Assembly (NCBI RefSeq): GCF_000472525.1
Contig: NZ_AWZT01000020.1
Span: 1 to 64,000 of the forward strand
From: Paraburkholderia dilworthii
GTDB taxonomy: Bacteria > Pseudomonadota > Gammaproteobacteria > Burkholderiales > Burkholderiaceae
DNA length: 64,000 nt
Direction: 5' to 3'
Shown: positions 45,169 to 52,237 of the stretch, in pieces
Layout of the letters: every line of letters starts with the position of its first letter
Numbering within the stretch: position 1 is the first letter of the stretch
Position numbers and translations under genes: made by a program
The notes under the pieces: generated by a model
Databases searched by the model: none
The model's input: only the letters and a program-made list of their open reading frames with translations
Told to the model about the DNA's origin: nothing

Positions 45169-45363
45169 AATGCGTCGGACCGGAAAGTCGAAGTCGCAGT
45201 TTTGAAGCGCCGCGCGTACGCGTTCGCGGCTTTCGCGAACTTCCAGATCGGGAAGTCCGACGATCGAAAAGGACGGTAACCCGTTCGCGAGGTGCACCTC
45301 GACGGTTACTTCGGGCGCGCGGCCAGAGGCCGGCGCGCGACTGCGCACCACGGCAAGCGACAT
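45169..45363 (-). pseudogene. comM: comM (yifB), first 65 codons only, interrupted by the island
   Basis: MSLAVVRSRAPASGRAPEVT through LPSFSIVGLPDLEVRESRER to FPVRRI is the N-terminus of the ComM/YifB Mg-chelatase-like AAA+ protein, a helicase that drives branch migration in natural transformation. The family protein is about 500 residues. Here homology stops after codon 65 and the frame runs 23 more codons into island DNA, ending at 45097. The remainder of comM is absent from the window. The gene is therefore disrupted. comM is a known integration hot spot in other bacteria (AbaR islands of Acinetobacter), although by a different enzyme class. Confidence 0.88.
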
Positions 45364-45486
45364 GTTTCCTCCGTCGGACGGCGCGGCTCGCGCGCTCGCA
45401 TCCCCTTAATACGCTGATGACGTCACGGCTCGCTTGCCTGTGATGTGCAGCTGAATGCAGCTACTGCGCTGCGAGAGCGAAAAGCG

Positions 45487-45741
45487 TCAGGAGGTCTGCG
45501 TCACCGGAAGTTTCTGTTCGAGCTCCGCGACGCGGCGCTCCAGTTCTTCCAGGCGCGCACGCGTGCGTACGAGAACTTGCGTCTGCGTATCGAATTCCTC
45601 GCGCGTGACCAGATCGAGCTTCGAGAAGCCCTGCGACAGCATGGCTTTCACATTGCGTTCGACGTCTTTGGCCGGCGAATTCTTGAAGAGCTCGCTCATG
45701 CGCGCCTGAATGTCGTTGAAAACGTCGTTCGGTTGTTTCAT
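45487..45741 (-). CDS. ubiK: UbiK (YqiC/BMFP) ubiquinone biosynthesis accessory factor
   Basis: 84 residues from the ATG at 45741 (MKQPNDVFNDIQARMSELF). An upstream in-frame start would add seven residues without merit. The N-terminal amphipathic helix and the C-terminal trimeric coiled coil (VRTRARLEELERRVAELEQK) are typical of the BMFP family. UbiK binds UbiJ and assists the Ubi hydroxylase complex at the membrane. It lies next to comM, and divergent to glnK-amtB, as usual in Burkholderia. A dyad like an NtrC site lies just upstream of its start. Confidence 0.85.
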   Translation of the reverse strand: MKQPNDVFNDIQARMSELFKNSPAKDVERNVKAMLSQGFSKLDLVTREEFDTQTQVLVRTRARLEELERRVAELEQKLPVTQTS

Positions 45742-45755
45742 GGTGTTCCCCTTGG

Positions 45756-45772
45756 TGCACAAAAAATGTGCA
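45756..45772. promoter_or_regulatory. NtrC-type palindrome upstream of glnK
   Basis: TGCACAAAAAATGTGCA is a 17-bp palindrome in the format of NtrC enhancer sites (TGCACC-N5-GGTGCA) with one changed base in each arm. It lies about 250 bp upstream of the sigma-54 promoter of glnK-amtB, within reach of an enhancer-bound activator, and 15 bp before ubiK. Confidence 0.5.
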
Positions 45773-46002
45773 GCGTTTCGTTACGTCTGTGCCTTGCATC
45801 CGGCGATGCGCCAGCTTGGTGCGAGCGCTCCAGCCGCCCTCGCCAGCATGAGCCCCTTTGGTGCGCGCCCTTGCTTTCGGAACCTGCGGACACTCTAGCA
45901 ACGATCCCTGCGCCGCGCCACCGGGCGGCAGTGCGTTGGCCATCTGGACAAGGCCTGCTGGGCCCCTTTCGGGGTGCGCAGGAACGGGAGTCTGACACAG
46001 CA

Positions 46003-46018
46003 TGGCATGCGAGTTGCT
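46003..46018 (+). promoter_or_regulatory. Sigma-54 promoter of glnK-amtB
   Basis: TGGCATGCGAGTTGCT matches the -24/-12 consensus TGGCAC-N5-TTGCW with correct spacing; the GG and GC doublets are exact. Transcription would start near 46030, giving a leader of about 155 nt. Such promoters need an activator, here most likely NtrC under nitrogen limitation, which fits a glnK-amtB operon. Confidence 0.8.
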
Positions 46019-46079
46019 GTTAATGCCCCGCGCGCACTGTCGGCAGTATTTTCCGGCAGCGGAACGAGACCACGCGGAC

Positions 46080-46170
46080 GGGTTACAGGTAGCAGTCGGC
46101 CTCGGGTAGCAGGTTATAAACCGGCTACGCAACGGGCGGCAAACGGCTTACGCAAACGGGTTACGCAACT
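46080..46170 (+). repeat. Short degenerate repeats in the glnK leader
   Basis: The unit GG(C/T)TACGCAA(A)CGGG occurs in closely related forms at about 46123, 46145 and 46159, with weaker copies (GGTTACAGG, GGTTATAAACC) before them. They fill the leader between the sigma-54 promoter and the glnK ribosome-binding site. A role in mRNA structure is possible; none is established. Confidence 0.45.
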
Positions 46171-46184
46171 AAGCGAGGGATTTC

Positions 46185-46523
46185 ATGAAACTCATCACCG
46201 CAATCATCAAGCCGTTCAAGCTCGATGAGGCGCGCGAAGCCTTGTCGGCGATCGGCGTCTCGGGCATCACGGTCACCGAGGTTAAGGGGTTCGGCCGTCA
46301 GAAGGGCCATACGGAGCTGTATCGCGGCGCTGAATACGTCGTCGATTTCCTCCCGAAGGTGAAGATCGAGGCAGCGGTCTCGGACGACATCGTCGATCAG
46401 GCGATCGAGGCGCTCGAGCGCGCGGCGCGCACCGGCAAGATCGGCGACGGCAAGATTTTCGTCACGCCGATCGAGCAGGTGGTCCGGATCCGCACCGGGG
46501 AAACCGGCGCCGACGCTCTGTAA
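46185..46523 (+). CDS. glnK: P-II nitrogen regulatory protein GlnK
   Basis: 112 residues, full length. It carries the T-loop ELYRGAEYVVDFLPK with Tyr51, the uridylylation site, and the B- and C-loop signatures RTGKIGDGKIFVTPIEQ. P-II proteins read 2-oxoglutarate, ATP/ADP and, through GlnD, glutamine. GlnK binds AmtB and blocks ammonium entry when nitrogen is plentiful. The ribosome-binding site GCGAGGG precedes the ATG, and amtB follows after 44 bp. A sigma-54 promoter at 46003-46018 controls the pair. Confidence 0.96.
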   Translation: MKLITAIIKPFKLDEAREALSAIGVSGITVTEVKGFGRQKGHTELYRGAEYVVDFLPKVKIEAAVSDDIVDQAIEALERAARTGKIGDGKIFVTPIEQVVRIRTGETGADAL

Positions 46524-46567
46524 TACCAAAAGATAGCGACACAGATAGCGACAAGAGGAAACGAAAG

Positions 46568-48067
46568 ATGCGCAAATTATTGATGTCCCTGCTGATGGCC
46601 AGTTCGCTGCTCGCGGGCGGTATCGGCGCCGCCCTCGCGGACGACGCTTCCGCCCCCGCAGCCGCTTCGGCCGCTGCTTCCGATACGGCCGCGAGCGCGC
46701 CGGCACCGGACGCTTCGGCCGCCGCCGCAGCTTCGGCACCGGCCGCCGACGCATCGGCTGCACCCGCAGCGAGCGCCGCCGCAGCTGAACCGGCCGCATC
46801 GGAGGCCGCTCCGGCCGCACCGACGGCACCGTTCTCGGTCGATTCGTCGAAGATCAATTCGGGCGATACCGCCTGGATGCTGACCTCCACCGCGCTCGTG
46901 CTGTTCATGACGATCCCGGGTCTGGCGCTGTTCTACGGCGGCATGGTCCGCAAGAAGAACGTGCTCGCGACGCTGATGCAAAGCTTTGCGATCACCTGCC
47001 TCGTGACGATCATCTGGACCGTGGTGGGCTACAGCCTCGCCTTCACGCCGGGCGGCTCGTTCATCGGTGGCTTTTCGCGCGTCTTCATGGCGGGCATGAG
47101 CTACATCAAGGGCGACAAAGCCACGACGTTGACCGTCAGCCACCTGGCACCGACGATCCCGGAAACGGTCTACTTCGTCTATCAGATGACGTTCGCGATC
47201 ATCACGCCGGCGCTGATCACAGGCGCGTTTGCCGACCGTATGAAGTTTTCGGCGATGCTGGTGTTCATGGCGCTGTGGTCGATCATCGTCTACTCGCCGA
47301 TCGCACACATGGTCTGGGAACCGACCGGCTGGCTGGCTAGCGCGGGCGTCCTCGACTTCGCGGGCGGCACCGTGGTGCACATCAACGCTGGTATCGCGGG
47401 TCTGGTCTGCTGTCTGGTGCTCGGCAAGCGCGTCGGCTATGGCAAGGAAGCGATGGCTCCGCACAACCTGACGCTTACGCTGATCGGCGGCGCGATGCTG
47501 TGGGTGGGCTGGTTCGGCTTCAACGCGGGTTCGGCAGTCGCAGCAGACGGTCGTGCCGGCTTCGCGATGTTCGCAACGCAAGTGGCAACGGCTGCTGCGG
47601 CACTCGCCTGGATGTTCGCCGAATGGGCGGCGAAGGGTAAGCCTTCGGTGCTCGGTATCGTGTCGGGTGCGGTTGCAGGTCTCGTGGCGATCACGCCGGC
47701 TTCAGGCTTCGTCGGTACGCTCGGTTCGCTGGTGATCGGTATCGTGGCCGGCGTGGTCTGCTTCTGGTCGGCAACGTGGCTCAAGCACAAGCTCGGTTAC
47801 GACGATTCGCTCGACGCGTTCGGCGTGCACTGCGTCGGCGGTATCGTGGGTGCGCTTCTGACCGGCGTGTTCGCGGTCAAGGACATCGGCGGCTACGATG
47901 GCAGCGTCCTGCTGCAAGCCAAGGGCGTGCTGACGACGCTGATCTACAGCGGCGTGGTGAGCTTCATCCTGCTGAAGATCATCGACATGACGATGGGCAT
48001 CCGCGTGACGGAAGAGGAAGAACGCGAAGGCCTGGACGTGAGCCTGCACGGCGAACACGTCGAATAA
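46568..48067 (+). CDS. amtB: Ammonium transporter AmtB
   Basis: 499 residues. A signal peptide (1-25) is followed by an unusually long Ala/Ser/Pro-rich linker (about 26-88), then the 11-helix Amt core beginning DTAWMLTSTALVLFMTIPGL and FYGGMVRKKNVL. The signature stretch DFAGGTVVHINAGIAGL and the C-terminal FGVHCVGGIVGALLTGVFA supply the twin pore histidines. The C-terminal tail (RVTEEEEREGLDVSLHGE) is the part that contacts GlnK. The Ala-rich linker is a Burkholderia habit and is probably periplasmic. It is co-transcribed with glnK, and a terminator follows at 48177-48202. Confidence 0.96.
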   Translation: MRKLLMSLLMASSLLAGGIGAALADDASAPAAASAAASDTAASAPAPDASAAAAASAPAADASAAPAASAAAAEPAASEAAPAAPTAPFSVDSSKINSGDTAWMLTSTALVLFMTIPGLALFYGGMVRKKNVLATLMQSFAITCLVTIIWTVVGYSLAFTPGGSFIGGFSRVFMAGMSYIKGDKATTLTVSHLAPTIPETVYFVYQMTFAIITPALITGAFADRMKFSAMLVFMALWSIIVYSPIAHMVWEPTGWLASAGVLDFAGGTVVHINAGIAGLVCCLVLGKRVGYGKEAMAPHNLTLTLIGGAMLWVGWFGFNAGSAVAADGRAGFAMFATQVATAAAALAWMFAEWAAKGKPSVLGIVSGAVAGLVAITPASGFVGTLGSLVIGIVAGVVCFWSATWLKHKLGYDDSLDAFGVHCVGGIVGALLTGVFAVKDIGGYDGSVLLQAKGVLTTLIYSGVVSFILLKIIDMTMGIRVTEEEEREGLDVSLHGEHVE

Positions 48068-48127
48068 AGCACGACAACGCTTGGCGAGCCCGCGCTCCCG
48101 GGCTCGATGATCACGAGCAAACACGAA

Positions 48128-48165
48128 CAAGCAACAGCAAGCAGCAGCAAGCAGCAGCAACAAGC
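48128..48165 (+). repeat. AGC/CAG microsatellite after amtB
   Basis: A run of imperfect AGC units (GCAACAGCAAGCAGCAGCAA and onward) lies between the amtB stop and its terminator. It is non-coding on this reading and may vary in length between strains. Confidence 0.6.
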
Positions 48166-48176
48166 GCAGCGATTTG

Positions 48177-48202
48177 GCCCGCCTTTATGGCGGGCTTTTT
48201 TC
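48177..48202 (+). terminator. Rho-independent terminator after amtB
   Basis: GCCCGCC, a five-base loop TTTAT, then GGCGGGC followed by TTTTTTC: a seven-base GC stem with a T-run, 110 bp after the amtB stop. Confidence 0.9.
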
Positions 48203-48317
48203 TTGCTCGTCATCCCGTTAACAGCACTTTTTCCTGTCTATCAGCGCGATAGCGAGAATGCATTCCGGCTAGCTTGCGAACGGAGAAAGCGTCCCCAAAT
48301 GGGCAAAGCATTTGCTC

Positions 48318-48323
48318 TACAAT
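48318..48323 (+). promoter_or_regulatory. Possible -10 element for gshA
   Basis: TACAAT lies 28 bp upstream of the gshA start. No good -35 sits at standard distance, so the call is tentative. Confidence 0.3.
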
Positions 48324-48350
48324 CTTTTTTCTCCAGTCTGCGAGTGATCA

Positions 48351-49640
48351 ATGGTTCCGCACCTAGTTACGGCGTTAAACGGCCCGCTGCTCGATCTTGA
48401 GCGGAAGATCCTCGACGCTACTCCCGCAATCGAACGCTGGTTCCGGCTCGAGTGGCAGGAGCACACGCCGCCTTTCTACTGTTCGGTCGACCTGCGCAAC
48501 GCGGGTTTCAAGCTCGCGCCCGTCGACACCAATCTGTTTCCCGGCGCTTTCAACAATCTGCCGCAGGAAGTGCTGCCGCTTGCCGTGCAGGCCGCGATGG
48601 CGTCGATCGAAAAAATCTGCCCGGACGCGAAGAACCTGCTGGTGATTCCCGAGCGCCATACGCGCAACGCGTTTTATCTGGAGAACGTCGCCCGGCTGGC
48701 CGCGATCATGCGTCAGGCAGGCTTGAACGTACGTTTCGGCACGCTCGACGAAAGCATCAACGGACCGGTCACCATTGCTCTGTCCGACGGCCAGAAACTC
48801 GTGCTCGAACCGCTCGAGCGTTCGCAACGGCGCCTCGGTCTGAAGAACTTCGATCCGTGCTCGATCCTGCTGAACAACGATCTGTCGGGCGGCATTCCGC
48901 CGGTGCTCGAAAATCTGCACGAGCAGTATCTACTGCCGCCGCTGCATGCCGGCTGGGCCGTTCGCCGCAAATCGACGCACTTCTCGTGCTATGACGACGT
49001 CGCGAAGAAGTTTTCGAAGATGGTCGAGATCGATCCGTGGATGATCAACCCGTACTTCGCGCATGTGGAAGGGGTCGACTTTCAGGAGCGCACCGGCGAG
49101 CAGGCGCTGGCCGATGCAATCGACGGCGTATTGAAGAAAATTGCCAAAAAGTACCGCGAGTACGGTATCTCCGAAAAACCGTACGTCGTGATCAAGTCGG
49201 ACGCCGGTACGTACGGCATGGGGGTGATGACCGTGCACGACGCGTCGGAAGTGGCTGCGCTCACGAAGCGCGAACGCGCGAAAATGGCGGCCACCAAGGA
49301 TGGCCTGGAAGTGCACGACGTCATCGTGCAGGAAGGGGTGTACACGTTCGAGCGCATCGGCGAGGAAGTGGCCGAGCCGGTCGTGTATATGATCGACCGC
49401 TACGTGGTGGGCGGTTTCTACCGCGTGCACGGCAGCCGCGAGCGCGATCAGAACCTGAACGCGCCGGGCATGCACTTCGTGCCGCTCGGCTTCGAACACA
49501 CGGCGCTGCCGGATGCGCATGCGAAGCCCGGCGCGGCACCGCCGAACCGCTTCTATATGTATGGCGTGGTGGCGCGACTCGGGTTGCTGGCCGCATCGGT
49601 CGAACTCGAAAAGACCGATCCGGAAGCGATCCAGGTTTAA
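48351..49640 (+). CDS. gshA: Glutamate-cysteine ligase GshA (proteobacterial type)
   Basis: 429 residues of the glutamate-cysteine ligase family typical of beta-proteobacteria and Acidithiobacillus (TIGR02049 type), unrelated in sequence to E. coli GshA. Recognisable stretches are WFRLEWQEHTPPFYCSVDLR, GFKLAPVDTNLFPGAFNNL and KPYVVIKSDAGTYGMGVMTV, with an ATP-grasp-like nucleotide site. It joins L-glutamate and L-cysteine in the first step of glutathione synthesis in the cytoplasm. gshB follows after 143 bp on the same strand, so both enzymes of the pathway are together. Confidence 0.93.
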   Translation: MVPHLVTALNGPLLDLERKILDATPAIERWFRLEWQEHTPPFYCSVDLRNAGFKLAPVDTNLFPGAFNNLPQEVLPLAVQAAMASIEKICPDAKNLLVIPERHTRNAFYLENVARLAAIMRQAGLNVRFGTLDESINGPVTIALSDGQKLVLEPLERSQRRLGLKNFDPCSILLNNDLSGGIPPVLENLHEQYLLPPLHAGWAVRRKSTHFSCYDDVAKKFSKMVEIDPWMINPYFAHVEGVDFQERTGEQALADAIDGVLKKIAKKYREYGISEKPYVVIKSDAGTYGMGVMTVHDASEVAALTKRERAKMAATKDGLEVHDVIVQEGVYTFERIGEEVAEPVVYMIDRYVVGGFYRVHGSRERDQNLNAPGMHFVPLGFEHTALPDAHAKPGAAPPNRFYMYGVVARLGLLAASVELEKTDPEAIQV

Positions 49641-49783
49641 ACATAAGCCACCGAGGCCGGGATGCATGAGGCCGCGGGTGGCGCGCGTGCCGCCCGCGCC
49701 GTTTTCACCGACGACATTTACGGTCAACTTCACGGTCAACTTCACGATCAACGCCAGGCTCAGCAGGGCGCAACGGGACCTTC

Positions 49784-50740
49784 ATGGACATTCTTTTCAT
49801 CGCCGATCCGCTCACGCAGTTCAAGATCTACAAAGACTCGACTTACGCGATGATGGCCGAGGCCGCGCGCCGCGGTCACACGCTGTACACGTGCGAGCCG
49901 AAGCATCTGGCGTGGACGGGCGGCGACGTCGAAGCAAACGTGCAGCGCTTTGCGATCGGCGGCGACGTGACCGACCTGCATCGCGAACTCTGGTACGCGG
50001 CCGAAGCCGCCGTGCCGCGCGCGCTCAAAAGCTTCAGCGCCGTCGTGATGCGCAAAGACCCGCCGTTCGACATGGAATACGTCACGTCGACCTGGCTGCT
50101 CGAAATGGCCGAGCGCGCCGGCGCACGTATTTTCAACAAGCCGCAGGCGATTCGCGATCATTCGGAAAAGCTCGCAATCGGCGAATTCGCGGAGTTCGTC
50201 GCGCCCACGCTGGTGACACGCGATCCGGCGCGCCTCAGGACATTTCACGAGCAGCATGGCGACGTGATTCTCAAGCCGCTCGACGGCATGGGCGGCATGG
50301 GTGTGTTCCGCGTGAAGCCGGACGGCATGAACCTTGGGTCCATCATCGAAATGCTGAGCCACGACGGCGCGCGTTCGGTAATGGCGCAAAAGTTTATCCC
50401 CGAGATCAAGGACGGCGACAAGCGCATTCTGCTGATCGGCGGCGAAGCCGTGCCGTATTCGCTCGCTCGCATTCCGCAAGGCAACGAAGTGCGCGGCAAT
50501 CTCGCGGCTGGCGGGCTCGGCGTTGCCCGGCCGCTGACCGACCATGATCGCAAGATCGCCGATACGCTCGCGCCGGTGCTTGCGGCACGCGGTCTGCTGC
50601 TCGTTGGACTGGATGCGATCGGTGACTGGCTCACCGAAGTCAATGTGACGAGCCCGACGTGCTTTCGCGAGATCATGGATCAGACGGGCTTCGACGTCGC
50701 CGCCATGTTCATCGACGCGCTGGAGCGCGCGGCGGGCTGA
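49784..50740 (+). CDS. gshB: Glutathione synthetase GshB
   Basis: 318 residues, the normal length. Start MDILFIADPLTQFKIYKDST; conserved VVMRKDPPFDMEYVTSTWLL; ATP-grasp elements VILKPLDGMGGMGVFRV and AQKFIPEIKDGDKRILLIGG; end VNVTSPTCFREI. It adds glycine to gamma-glutamylcysteine. It follows gshA and completes glutathione synthesis, which also serves the glutaredoxin encoded at 58181. Confidence 0.96.
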   Translation: MDILFIADPLTQFKIYKDSTYAMMAEAARRGHTLYTCEPKHLAWTGGDVEANVQRFAIGGDVTDLHRELWYAAEAAVPRALKSFSAVVMRKDPPFDMEYVTSTWLLEMAERAGARIFNKPQAIRDHSEKLAIGEFAEFVAPTLVTRDPARLRTFHEQHGDVILKPLDGMGGMGVFRVKPDGMNLGSIIEMLSHDGARSVMAQKFIPEIKDGDKRILLIGGEAVPYSLARIPQGNEVRGNLAAGGLGVARPLTDHDRKIADTLAPVLAARGLLLVGLDAIGDWLTEVNVTSPTCFREIMDQTGFDVAAMFIDALERAAG

Positions 50741-50843
50741 GCCGCTGTCCTTGAATGTGAGCCGCCGCCCCCAAACTAAGTAGCACGAACAGCACCGCGT
50801 CCGCTGCGAGCGAGCATCGGCTTTGGCCCGGAAACGGGCCTGC

Positions 50844-50849
50844 TACAAT
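50844..50849 (+). promoter_or_regulatory. Possible -10 element upstream of the EIIA gene
   Basis: TACAAT preceded by a TTGGCC-like -35 at 50823-50828, with short spacing (15 bp). The leader that follows holds the stem CGATGG...CCATCG around 50876-50900. This suggests a promoter for the PTS genes. Confidence 0.35.
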
Positions 50850-51083
50850 GCCCGCTCCCCGCGTCGATTTTCTGGCGATGGCCTCCGCGTGGAGCCATCG
50901 GCATGAATAGCGGACCTTGAACGAGCGGGTTCTGCATGCGCCGGCATGGCGTCATGCGTGTGTGGTCCCGCCCATCAAGTGGTGCATTCCCGGCTCTCAT
51001 GGCCCACGGCCGGCCGAGGGCGCGCGCGTTTCGGACAGCGTTCCGATCCACGTTTGGGGCCGTCTTTTTGCAGTAAGGCTGAC

Positions 51084-51572
51084 ATGGCAGGCATTCTGAT
51101 CATTGCGCACGCTCCGTTCGCCACCGCGTTGCGCGACTGTATTTCGCATATCTACGGCGGCTTGCCGGCTCGCATCGGCGTGATCGATGTATCGCCCGAC
51201 TGCGATCCCGCACAAATGGTTTCTTTCGCAGAGTCGGAGATCGCGCGTCTGAAGGAAGAGAACGGCGCGCTCGTGCTCACTGATATGTTCGGCGCCACGC
51301 CCGCGAATATTGCAGGGCGGCTGGCGTCAGTGCCGGACGTGCGCGTGCTCTGCGGCGTCAATTTGCCGATGTTGGTGCGCGCGGTCTGTTATCGCGCGAC
51401 GCCCCTCGACACGCTGGTGGACAAAGCGCTAGCCGGCGCGACCAAGGGCGTTCACGCGATCGGGCCCGCCACGCCTGTGCCCGCCGAGGCGTCCGCGGCT
51501 TCCGGCGACTGTTTGCCTGCGCTGCCTTGCGGCGCGGACCTCGTCCAGAAGACCGGGCCGGCGGGCCTGTAG
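51084..51572 (+). CDS. PTS EIIA component, mannose/ManX-type
   Basis: 162 residues from the ATG at 51084. Upstream in-frame codons lack protein character. MAGILIIAHAPFATALRDCI carries the phosphorylated His9, and LVLTDMFGATPANIA is the second hallmark of the EIIA-Man fold. In Burkholderiales this stand-alone EIIA sits with HPr and EI and no sugar permease, so the relay is regulatory rather than for sugar uptake. A 50-residue Ala/Pro-rich tail follows the domain. ptsH follows after about 100 bp. Confidence 0.88.
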   Translation: MAGILIIAHAPFATALRDCISHIYGGLPARIGVIDVSPDCDPAQMVSFAESEIARLKEENGALVLTDMFGATPANIAGRLASVPDVRVLCGVNLPMLVRAVCYRATPLDTLVDKALAGATKGVHAIGPATPVPAEASAASGDCLPALPCGADLVQKTGPAGL

Positions 51573-51670
51573 TCGCTGTAGTTGCTGTAGTCGATCACAT
51601 TGCAACTGCATAACCACTGTTTGGCAGTTTCACTTTCACAACAACACTTACCCGCGCTTCGGACCATTAC

Positions 51671-51940
51671 ATGCTGCAACAGGAAACGACTATCGTGAAC
51701 AAGCTGGGGCTGCACGCGCGCGCGTCGGCCAAGTTGACGCAACTCGCGGGCAACTTCCAGTCGGAAATCTGGATGAGCCGCAATGGCCGCCGTATCAATG
51801 CGAAAAGCATTATGGGCGTGATGATGCTGGCCGCAGGTATCGGCAGCACGGTGCTGATCGAAACCGAAGGCACCGACGAAAAAGAAGCGATGGACGCATT
51901 GTTGAAACTGATCGCCGATAAATTCGGCGAAGGTCAGTAA
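51671..51940 (+). CDS. ptsH: Phosphocarrier HPr
   Basis: 89 residues, full length. It has the phosphorylation site His15 in NKLGLHARASAK and the regulatory Ser46 in INAKSIMGVMML, the site of HPr kinase in organisms that have one. It passes phosphate from EI to the EIIA encoded just upstream. A terminator at 51969-51999 follows, so ptsI is probably also read from its own promoter. Confidence 0.96.
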   Translation: MLQQETTIVNKLGLHARASAKLTQLAGNFQSEIWMSRNGRRINAKSIMGVMMLAAGIGSTVLIETEGTDEKEAMDALLKLIADKFGEGQ

Positions 51941-51968
51941 GCTTGCGAATCCACATAGTGATGAATGA

Positions 51969-51999
51969 AAACGCCGCGGCTGTCCGCGGCGTTTTTTTT
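51969..51999 (+). terminator. Rho-independent terminator after ptsH
   Basis: AACGCCGCGG, loop CTGT, CCGCGGCGTT and a run of eight T: a ten-base stem, directly after ptsH and about 240 bp before ptsI. Confidence 0.92.
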
Positions 52000-52237
52000 A
52001 GCGCGCGACAATACACGGATCTCGCCGCCGTACGCGTCGATACGCTAACGCCGCCGCGAGCAACGCGCGCCGGCAAGCGTGTCGTTGCGTCGACCACCTC
52101 ATTAACTACGGCGTTTCGTGCTGCATTGCACACAGCATTCACTCACGTGTGCGACGGCGTGGAATTTATAATGACGGCGAGAGTCTGAGAGCATTGCAGC
52201 GGTTTGCCGCGGCATCACACAACTAGAGGAGGTGCGC

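Noticed and set aside
46577..47581. Minus-strand 334-residue frame opposite amtB
   Set aside because: His/Arg-rich antisense shadow of a conserved transporter gene.
48128..48165. AGC-rich run considered as a CRISPR-like or coding repeat
   Set aside because: Simple microsatellite in a 3' untranslated region; no spacers and no open frame of sense.
49513..50547. Plus-strand 344-residue frame across gshA/gshB
   Set aside because: Arg-rich out-of-frame shadow; gshA and gshB are certain.
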